Source: Symbiodinium natans
Lineage: Eukaryota; Sar; Dinophyceae; Suessiales; Symbiodiniaceae
Length of the DNA stretch: 64,000 nt
Assembly: GCA_905221605.1 (NCBI GenBank)
Contig: CAJNDS010000172.1
Span: 62,001-126,000 of the forward strand
Direction of reading: 5' to 3'
The position numbers were made by a program, and so were the translations under genes. Under the pieces are notes generated by a model that did not search any database, was not told the origin of the DNA, and saw only the letters and a list, made by a program, of their open reading frames with translations. Positions 55,926 to 64,000 of the stretch are shown in pieces (position 1 is the first letter of the stretch; the number at the start of each line of letters is the position of its first letter).

Positions 55926-57576
55926 GGGTCTGGTCTGTCGACCGTGCCAAAGAGGAGTGTTGAAAGCACTCCAGGCTGTATGATCGTCCCAGGTGTCAGG
56001 TGAGGTTGTCCATATCAAAGCTCCTTGTTCTGTAACATTTTGGTTCCCAGAAGACGGCTACGAAAGAAACCACTTCGCGCCATGAGTAAGTTCAGACATC
56101 CTCTAGCTCGTATAGTGTACAGCATGGCTAGAGTCGTTGTTGGACGGTTTGTTGTTTCGGAAGTAGTTTGAAGTCTGTAGTGAACGAGCTGAAGCCATAG
56201 CCAGTCGTTGCCTCTGCACCTGCAAAAGTGTGACCGCGTGCGCCTACTCTACCCCTATCAGGATACCACCCAGGGCTAGCCTGTTCAACAGTTTGGGTTA
56301 AGGGATGTAAGGAGGGGCTCCTGGAATTAATCCCCCATATATATATATATAACCCCTGCCTGAAATATCCACAGTTTTCGTCTTTGCTGGCAGAAGTAGC
56401 CCACACCGTCGAAGCCTTCGAGCACCGAAGCCATGCACCCCGTAGGGCTTAGGCTTTAGGGTTCAGGGTTATAGGGTCTTGGGGCGGGAGGGGGTGACGT
56501 GCGGGGGGGGGGGGGGGTGCCTTGGATGCTGAGCGTCTATTCTGCACGTGCTTTTTGTTCTTGGATTCTTGCCGCAAACCTCTCTGGGATTGGCAGGCGT
56601 GGTACGGAGCGGGTGCTTAAAACTATTTTTTTGATGCGTTGCTTTGAGGTTTTCGGTGCAATTTCTGGACATGGTCCCTTGTGACAGCTTTTCTTGTTCC
56701 ACATCTTTGCGCAGTATGTTGTACACAGAGGCGAAAACGCTGTGTAAATACGAGTGTTTTTGGGCATGGTCTCGAGCAGAGGCCACGAAGAGGAGATGGT
56801 CAATGGAGAGGGGTCGGATGGAATGAATTTTGACGGGAGGCCACGGGTCAACGGAGGGGGGTCGGAACATTTTGCTGGGAGAGGGGCGTGGCGTGGGGAA
56901 GCGTGGACCATGCATGGATGTGCGGTTGACGGATGGGGCAAGGAGGGGGGAGGGCGGACGGGAAGCGTGATTCGGTTGATGGGCATGGGGAGTGGGGGAC
57001 ACGCGGACGCGATGTATCCTTCTGCGCCCTTCGCGAACGCCCTCCGCGAAGGCCCTCCGCGAACGCCTTCTGCGCACGCCCCGCCCTCCGCGCCCTTTCG
57101 CGCCCTCCGCGCCCTCCGCGCCAGTGTGGTGATGCTACGGCTGCCTTGCGTCTATTCTGCGGGTACGTTGCGTCTATTCCGCGGGTGTTTCCTTTGTAAT
57201 TAAAGTAGTTGTTTACAAGGCACGCACGTGTGCAGCATAGCCTCTGAGTGTCCATCTTACGGGCGGGTGGGGTGAGCTGGAAGGTCAGAGTCGCAAGGTT
57301 CTCCTTGCATCTGGAAGTTTCAAGGGTTGGGGGGGGGGTCCCTCTGGGAGGGGGGGGTCACTATGCCGAGGCCGGACGGCACTTGACCTTGCACCGAACG
57401 ACTGCAAGAGGGTTCTGTCCGAAGAGGCAGGTGCGAAGTGATTGCTGTTGTTGGCTTGACGAACGGGGCTATTTTGAAAGCGCGAGACTGTACGGGTGGA
57501 CTATGGTGGTCGACTGGTTCATGCGAAGCCTTCACTGGCGCAATCTAGTGCCCTCCAAGCTTGCCGGAATTTGCAG
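55925..57576. other. No supported gene
   Basis: Contains a TA run (56337-56352), a G run near 56504-56518 and a CGCCCTCCGCG-type short repeat at 57025-57120. 57290-57400 resembles an ankyrin intron-exon junction (GCATCTGGAAGT, then GAGGCCGGACGGC), probably a relic. First exons of the gene at 57577 may hide here. Confidence 0.45.
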
Positions 57577-58613
57577 GTGCACTACCGTCTCCTCTTCGAC
57601 ACCTCCGCGGCGCTGGCCGGGGAGAGGTGGCAGCAGCTCCGCAGCGCGCACGCGGCCTTCCGGGAGCAGCTGCGCCGCAGCCCCAAAGCCGACCGCGCCG
57701 TGGCCACCATCCGCTTCCTCGGCGAGTCGGCGGATGCTCCAGCCTGAGCTTCCGAGCTTCGGGTGACTTTGTGTGCGCTATCCTGCGCTTGCTGTACAGG
57801 CCCTCGGGGCCGACCGGACTGCCGCCAGAAACATCCCCGAGCTGCCGGACATCGAATCCCCCGAACCCAAGGCCAAGGCCAACGCCAAGGCCAAGGCCAA
57901 GGCCAAAGGCAAGGCCAAGGCAAAGGCACAGGCAAAGGCCAAGGGCCCCGCGCCAGCCTCTGCTTTCACGTGGAAGGGGGCCCTCCCAGTGGCAGAGGCC
58001 TTGCGTGCCTTGCCGAAAGGCCAGGTCCCATCTGAGCCCTTCGCCCACGAGGCATCCGCGGATCGGGGCACTGGGATGGCCAGCTTCCCGAATGTCAGCC
58101 CAAGTGTCCGAGAGACCGCCCAGAATGCCTCCCAAGCTCCCTTGTGCAACGTGTAGACTTGCCTCTGTTGTCAGGTCGTGCTGCTGGCGCTCGGGGCCTC
58201 CTTCGATCTCGGCGACACCGTGCAGGAACTTCTAGAGATTCGAAACCTCGCGCTGGTGGTGGGCGTCGCTCTCGCAGACGCAGGCGCACAAGGGGTGAGC
58301 TCGTGGGGCCGAGCTTCCAAACTGTGTGCCTTGAGGCATGACCAGCCTGCGGGAGATGCAGCGACACTTGGAGGGAAGTAGCGTGCAGTGCTGGATCAAA
58401 GCCGCGGGCAGCGAGACGGCCCTGGTCCAGGCAGGGCTGCTCCCTAGGAATATCAAGGTAGCGGGCTACTTCAGCAGGCTTGGGTTGCAGGGCTTAAGCC
58501 TCCGCTCGCTCTCTCCAGTCCTCAAATTTGCTTTGGAGGCTTTCCGGGATGCAGCAGCAGACGGGGAGGTGGTGCGGGAGAGGCACGGCCGAGGCCGCTC
58601 CCCACACAAGTAG
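57577..58613 (+). CDS. Small spliced gene with Lys/Ala-rich segment
   Basis: Proposed exons: 57577-57723 (49 codons, helical, FDTSAALAGERWQQLRSAHA), 57800-58093 (98 codons), 58175-58294 (40 codons, ALGASFDLGDTVQELLEIRN), and 58356-58613 (stop TAG), all in phase 0. Introns are 76, 81 and 61 nt. The first donor is GAGTCG, giving a GA-AG intron; the others are GTCAGC and GTGAGC. The second exon has about 24 residues of alternating Lys and Ala (KAKAKAKGKAKAKAQAKAK), like H1-type or other DNA-binding basic tails. A further 61-nt GT-AG stretch (58458-58518) inside the last exon may be retained. No family recognised. The start codon is upstream and not located. Confidence 0.5.
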
Positions 58614-58935
58614 ATGCAGCTGTTCATCAGTTAATCGCCCAAGTCGCGGGCTCAGGGCTCCTTCTGACGGTTAGTATGAACGCTTGCGCGCCCCGCCTCG
58701 CCGTGGTCGACTTGTCCTGAACTAAACCGTAAAGCAGAGACCGAGAAAGGGAGACAGAAAGGGACGCGCGCCCTTCGAGTGAAGTGCCGCCATGTATGGC
58801 GAAGGCAATCGAAGGAATCAGACTGGCTTTTCCTCAAACAGCTTGGTTCTTTGTGTTTGCAGGAACCTTTGCAGGGGCCTCCGGCATGCAAATTGCATTT
58901 TTGCCCTTTTGAACGCCAGCGCAGGAGGCAAGTAC

Positions 58936-59905
58936 ATGCTCACCATCAACTGGCCATCGGGTGCCACGGCAGCCTCGCTGAAACGACCCAAGAGCGAGTC
59001 TGTCAAGGACGTGATGACTGCCGTGAAAAGGCAAGTGGTGGTCAAAGGCTGCCAGCTCAGATTGCTTCTCCATGAGGCCGCCTTGGATGATGCGGCAGAC
59101 TTGAGGGATCTGCCGCTTTCCGTGCCCCTGACTGTGGTGGCGATGGACACGAAAGACTTGGCGGCGGCCCGGAATGCAGCAAGAAATGGAAGGGCAAGGG
59201 AGGGCCCTGCTCGGGATGATCTCGGTCTTGAGGATATACGCTCGGGGTGGGGATGACTTTGCGAGGTTCTGAGCTTCAGGGCCAGGTTCTGAAGGAGCGC
59301 CCGGCGCTTGCAGGCCTTCCGGGACCGATCGCAAGTGTGGTAACCACAAACCGGCACGGTTTGTCGGAAGACGTCCGAGGCAGAAGCTTTGGACGCCAGC
59401 GGCCTGCCTGCTGGCATGAAGACGCATGTTGAGGAGCAGATTGCGGCCCTTTGCCAGCTCTTCGACGAGCTGCCCGAGCATCTCACCGCAGCATTGGATG
59501 ACTCGCCTGTACGCTTTATCAAGGACATCATCCTGAAGCTGCCCGCAGATCGTCTGCTCACCTTCATGAACGACACGGACGCCACGAAGAAGCTTCTGAA
59601 GAGCATTCGCGAGGACCAGGTCCCGGCCCTGCTCGCGGACCCCGCGGCGTTCCTGGGCCCAGCCTTGGAGGCGCTTCCCTTAAAGCCATGCCGCGACAAT
59701 GCTATGCTGCTATACTGTGTGCCAAGGCCGCGTTGACTGCTTGTTTGCCAGTGCTTGTGTTTGTTGGCAGGAGCAGATGAAGACACAGATGGTGCTCCAA
59801 GCGCAGCTGGCAGAGGCTTGGAATTTTGTGGAGGGGGCTCACACTTCCTCGCCACGCATTCTTGGACTGGTTGCGGACGTTTTGGCTTCAGAGTTTTGTG
59901 GGTAG
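58936..59905 (+). CDS. Ubiquitin-like domain protein, spliced
   Basis: From ATG 58936 the frame MLTINWPSGATAASLKRPKS, then SESVKDVMTAVKRQVVV, CQLRLLLHEAALDDAADLRD and PLTVVAMD has the strand-strand-helix-strand-strand pattern and length (about 72 residues) of a ubiquitin-like domain. Many dinoflagellate ankyrin proteins, as I recall, start this way. Further exons: 59380 to about 59722 (helical, EEQIAALCQLFDELPEHLTA and FLGPALEALPL) and 59771-59905 (EQMKTQMVLQAQLAEAWNFV, stop TAG). Acceptors CCGAG and TTGGCAG are clear; the donors of the first two exons are not certain, and an extra exon near 59300 is possible. A 428-codon minus-strand frame over the same DNA is taken as a shadow. Confidence 0.5.
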
Positions 59906-61659
59906 CTCCTACCAGCTGGTAAGCAGGAGAGGGTACAGGATGGTTGGTTCGAACTATGAACCTAGAAGTATTGGACATCGGAGGTGGCGGTTGAGCAGCC
60001 TTCGGCGCAAGGCACCCGCCGTGGGCTTCCGTTAAGCTGTCCACTCTGAACTTTAGGGTTGGGCTACGTCGGGGCTCTGGCTCGCTGTGTATTTCGGAGA
60101 CCACATCGAGGGTCGGGAACTACCAAAGTGACCTGCGAGCAGCAACCACTGACTGCCAAAGGAAAAGGGCCAAATCGATGTTGGAAGCTTTATGTTCAGG
60201 AGTTTCCGGTGCAGGTAGGTGTTCTCCGTATGTATCATTGAAGAATTGCTTGAGATCCGGTGGTCGCTCTCCTGCCCCAGGCCCAAGTCATTGCGCGTCA
60301 AGACTTGTCCTCTTGAGTCTTTGTTTAGCCCTCTGCAAGGAGGCGAGGCGGACTTGACAAGTGCGTGTAGGTGCTTGGATGTTCAAGTCAACGGTGTTTG
60401 GCTTGTAGCCGCAAGTTGCGAATAGGTTTTATGGCGGTCATACATGCTGAGGTTGTCTTGTGCCAGGCCAAGCCGTAACATCCGCAGAGACGGAGCCTGC
60501 TGAAGGCGGCCAGAGAGAAGAGGCCAGGGGATTTGTTGGTGGGCGGGCTCCCACGTGGTGGGTGCGGGGCGTCTATGCAGTTGGCAACTCTGTTCCAGTG
60601 TCATGGCTCCACTATGTTGACCTATGTTATGGTTCAGTGTAGAGACTTCACCGCCTTCAGTTGCGTTGTAGTCCGCCGTCTGCCGCGAAGGACGAACGCT
60701 CCAGGCCATTGGCAGGGCCTGCAGGAAGCGCCTTGCGCAGGACCGGAAAGGAGGCCTCGAGAAAGCAGGGAACATGACATGCTCCGTCCCAATGGAATCA
60801 GAGTCCACAGGGTGCGGTTTTGGCATACTCTGTCAGGGCAGTCGCTTGAAAACGTGCATGACTGTCGGATCGTGATACTTGTACCTTATTGCAGTTGATA
60901 ATCTCGACGATGGTGATGATGATGGTGATGATGGATGACGATGAACAAACGCGACGAGGAAGAAGAAGAAGAAAAAGAAGAAGAAGAAGAAGAATAAGAA
61001 GAAGAAGAAGAAGAAGCATCATAGTGATTGTAAGTGATATCTGACGACAGCGCTGACGATGTGCTTTCATGATGTTTGTCATTATTACTATGCTGAGGTC
61101 TCGTGATAGTCTAGAGCATCGTCTTGCAGCCTGATGGAAGGTACAGTTCGTTGAAGGGTGCGTTGCGACTCGCCGTTCTGCACCTAACTGGCTGACAATC
61201 GGCGGGGCCTGTCAGGCAGAGACCTGGCGCGTCGTGCAAGCAGCAGGCCACACTTCACGGCCGATTCTGGTCAGTAAGAAACACCACCGCCGCGACGGCA
61301 GTAGCTCCACCCCTACAACATTACCCGAAAAGAGAGCCATTGTGAAGCCCCGAGTGTCGAGGCCCAGGCACCGAGGGCTTCAAGGTATCAGAGCTCGAAG
61401 CACTATGAACAGTGAGCCGCGGTGAGGGTCACGCAGGGAAGGCTCGAGTCGTGGACGATTTTCTGTTGAGTTGGCTGTGGGCTCCGAGGTTCTGTGCCAA
61501 CATGTGCCAACACAAAACCCTATACCCGAATCTCCAGCTGCCGCGCCGGTCCAGGTCCCACGGAGGGGCTGGTCATCCAGCTGTGCTGGGGTGATTTCGC
61601 CGAGTTCCGGAACGGCGTCCTCATGGCCGTGCCCAGGCCCAGGGATGGTCTTGAACTGT
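59906..61659. other. Mostly non-coding; possible small exons
   Basis: A candidate exon ends at 60212 with TGCAG before the good donor GTAGGT; its frame reads GKGPNRCWKLYVQEFPVQ. Another coding-like frame is VIQLCWGDFAEFRNGVLMAV near 61570-61630. Both are too short to name. GAT and GAA microsatellites occupy 60908-61018. Confidence 0.35.
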
Positions 61660-61971
61660 TCATTACAGGAAGAATATCCTTCACACGCTTGTAAATTAAT
61701 GCACGAAGCGTGTGAAGGATATTACGAATCGCGCATGAACGTACAACAAGCTCAAACAACACAGATAAGGGCTTTGTCGTTCACGTCCCCTTCACAATAT
61801 TTTTCTTTGCGCGTATATTTAATATTACTTCGTGCATAAACTTACAAGTTAAAAATTTTAATGCGCACATTAATACTAGTTATTATGCAAGGAACGTGCG
61901 ATAATATTTATAATGTGTGAGCGCACAAAAGCCCCAATTATATCTGTATATGTATATGGATATGAATATGA

Positions 61972-62029
<58 letters not shown>

Positions 62030-62720
62030 ATATACACACATATACAGAAAGTATATAAGTTTCATGCGCAAGAGACGCTTACAAACACAATATTAAATTG
62101 TATGGGCCTTTCCCTGGCACACCATTCATTACTAATTGACTCTGGGGCTGGAACCTTTCATGTGCAAAAGGCTCGTTAAATTTCAGTGAATTCATGCACA
62201 ACTTTCTAACTCACTTTTATTTTAACAGGCCTTTTAGTATTCTCACACTTGATTCACGAGCTTTCCTGCGTTAAAGAGGTCTCTTCTCAGCGGGCCACAT
62301 CTTCACCAGGTTAACGCACGATTGGTCCAAGTAGTTAGTCTCGTTCACTCGTGAATTCATGCGTCATAATAAACACCTTGTAATTCACGGTATTCACTCA
62401 TTGTATCATCATCATCATCACGGGCGAACAGTATATTAAATATGCCCGTGTAATAATATAGTTCGTTTCGCCCTGGGCACACAATAATTCATATCTTATA
62501 GCCCGTGAACACATTATAATATTGAGACAATGCACGAACGAAATAAGTGAGTGCACGAAACTAATTCTAGTGTTTACTGGTGGTGAAGAAAAGCCGCATA
62601 ACAGATATCACAATTAGTGCTCTTTCTCGCTCCTTCAATTTTGCAGCATTTAAAGAGCTATAACACATGAATGGTACCTTGACTCTTTCCAAACTAATGA
62701 GGTACCAATAGCGGAAATTA
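61660..62720. other. AT-rich hairpin island 3
   Basis: Same style as the island at 43.5 kb. It contains a perfect 18-bp inverted repeat (61673-61690 with 61706-61723), a TATATG hexamer array (61945-62035), a CATCAT run near 62407, and words such as GCCCGTG and GAACGAAATAAGTGAGTG. No gene recognised. Confidence 0.65.
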
Positions 62721-62910
62721 TGGTTTTTACGGGTTGTAGGCTTGAGGCTGTTGGGGTTTTGGGGGCGCCCCATTCCCACCTCCTGTCGAATCCTACCTGA
62801 GGTGGTTTAGGGGTTCAGGGTTTATGGTTTGAGGTTCAGAGGTTGAGGTTCAAAGTTTAACGGCCTGTTTGGGATTTAGAGTTTATAGAGACTAGGGCTA
62901 TCTCTACACT

Positions 62911-63822
62911 GTGATGCAGTTGCTGGTCGAATGCGTTTTATCCGTCTCTTTGTGTTGGGTTTGCTTGTTCTGTTTTCAGCAGTGTCTAGCGGTAGATAAG
63001 GCGTTTGTCACGTGGATGGTTCATAGTATGAGCTGTTTTTTGGACCTGTGTCGCCAAGCAGTAGGCACAGGATGCTTTTGGCCTGCTCAAAAACAAGGAG
63101 TTGGCATTGTGATCTGCCGGCCTTGGGTAAGCATGTCTTCGCAACCCGGATTCCCTAACAGGAGCCTGCATGCGCGGCTCTCGCCTGGCTTTGACATCGT
63201 GCGGGAGGAGCCACCGACGCCGCTTCCGGAAGGGGTCGTCCCTTTGAGCCCGATCGTGGACCTCTTCCCGCACAATACTGCCTTCGGAGGCCAACGCGTC
63301 GTGGTGGTGCTGCCGACCTGCAGTGGAGCCGACAAGGCGTGGCGATCGCTTCCCGAAGGTGGCTGGGAGGAGCTCACCGAGGTGGAGTTCTTTGGAGGGC
63401 ATGCCGCGCTGCGCTTGGACCATTTCTGCAAGACATTTTTGGGCACCCAGAGCCCTCAACCGAGACGCCTCAAAGTGAGAGGCTTCCTGTCACGGACCCA
63501 GCGCGCTGCCAAGTGTGCCTTGGTGCACTCACTCTGCGATGGGTGCGAAGAGCAGCTGCGGCAAACTTGCTGCCAAGACCCAGACGAACTGGCAGGCTTC
63601 GATGAATGCAGTCCTCCCAAATTGGCCGGGCTCTATGAACACGGGGAGGAGCTCGTGCTCTCCCATGGCAAAGAAGATCAAGAATGGTCACAGCGGGTGA
63701 AGTTACTCTTCAACCGCTTTCCATTGGTGACGAGCACAACAATTTCCGTGCAAGAGCCGCGCTTTGACGTTTCCATCGACGACCAGCCCCACACATTCTG
63801 CGCCCCGGCCAGAGCTGAATAG
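62911..63822 (+). CDS. Unidentified protein, terminal exon
   Basis: A 303-codon frame ends at a TAG at 63822. The part from about 63160 on (SLHARLSPGFDIVREEPPTP, FFGGHAALRLDHFCKTFLGT, then a Cys-rich LVHSLCDGCEEQLRQTCCQD) has good coding character. The first 80 or so residues are hydrophobic with many Cys and Phe and may be intron or 5' flank read open; an acceptor CTAACAG lies just before 63161. If the first methionine is real, the N-terminus would be a membrane anchor. No domain recognised. Frames on the minus strand are shadows. Confidence 0.5.
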   Translation: MMQLLVECVLSVSLCWVCLFCFQQCLAVDKAFVTWMVHSMSCFLDLCRQAVGTGCFWPAQKQGVGIVICRPWVSMSSQPGFPNRSLHARLSPGFDIVREEPPTPLPEGVVPLSPIVDLFPHNTAFGGQRVVVVLPTCSGADKAWRSLPEGGWEELTEVEFFGGHAALRLDHFCKTFLGTQSPQPRRLKVRGFLSRTQRAAKCALVHSLCDGCEEQLRQTCCQDPDELAGFDECSPPKLAGLYEHGEELVLSHGKEDQEWSQRVKLLFNRFPLVTSTTISVQEPRFDVSIDDQPHTFCAPARAE

Positions 63823-64000
63823 TTTGTAGCGCATTTTCCTGCTAGGATTTCCCAAACGGTACCTTCAGAGAGCTTCCCTCTCCCTCTTCTTTCCGGATGC
63901 TTGAGTAGACATAACCGCTTTACTCGAGCATAATCACTGAGCAAATCGAAGCACTAACGTTTGCTCAGGTTTGCCTGGTGCGCCAACTGAACCATCAGAG
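63823..64000. other. 3' flank, nothing recognised
   Basis: Short region after the stop of the preceding gene. No poly-A signal or further exon could be identified. Confidence 0.4.

Noticed and set aside
56469-57255. Several open frames on both strands around 56.5-57.2 kb
   Set aside because: Low-complexity GC-rich sequence with CGCCCTCCGCG repeats; no consistent frame, motif or splice pattern.
58818-60104. Minus-strand frame of 428 codons
   Set aside because: It is antisense to the ubiquitin-like gene, is Ser/Pro/Arg-rich as expected of a GC-rich shadow, and has no domain.

Overview
The window looks like nuclear DNA of a dinoflagellate, most likely a symbiodiniacean or suessialean relative. 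This is inferred from several features together. The sequence is GC-rich and gene-sparse with many microsatellites. It carries plant-type TTTAGGG telomere-like arrays, multi-exon genes with short introns and one probable GA-AG intron, decayed copia-type retrotransposons, and protein families I associate with dinoflagellates (single-repeat ankyrin exons, a ubiquitin-like N-terminus, RapZ-C-like and KptA/Tpt1-like domains). There are no bacterial operons and no recognisable rRNA, tRNA or CRISPR.

Layout. 1-5.1 kb: no supported gene; interstitial telomere-like repeats at 3.0-4.2 kb. 5.1-38 kb: a degenerate tandem array, plus strand, in which a 0.5-2 kb intron unit is duplicated again and again, each unit carrying one exon of about 99 nt that encodes exactly one 33-residue ankyrin repeat. 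Sixteen exon copies were located. Two other elements lie in the array on the minus strand: a decayed retroelement structural gene (about 12.1-15.5 kb) and a spliced gene ending in a RapZ-C-like domain (24.1-21.5 kb). Around the latter is a field of GGCTAGCC-centred palindromes (21.2-26.0 kb). 38-49 kb: a short minus-strand ORF, AT-rich hairpin islands, a direct duplication of about 1.55 kb, and three tandem 0.55-kb units, all sprinkled with the motif GAGCATCATGAGCATCAGC.

49.3-55.8 kb: a copia reverse transcriptase/RNase H remnant that appears to be interrupted by a 5.36-kb insertion bounded by an exact 18-bp direct repeat. The insertion carries two long decayed ORFs: one with a KptA/Tpt1 (RNA 2'-phosphotransferase) signature and one with endonuclease/exonuclease/phosphatase (EEP) motifs, and no recognisable reverse transcriptase. 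This is the best candidate for an undescribed element here. 57.5-59.9 kb: two small spliced plus-strand genes, one with a Lys/Ala-rich segment and one starting with a ubiquitin-like domain. 61.7-62.7 kb: another AT-rich hairpin island. 62.9-63.8 kb: the terminal exon of an unidentified plus-strand gene.

All identifications come from reading the sequence and translated frames by eye. No database search was run. Splice sites are proposals judged by AG / GT-GC-GA dinucleotides and codon phase.
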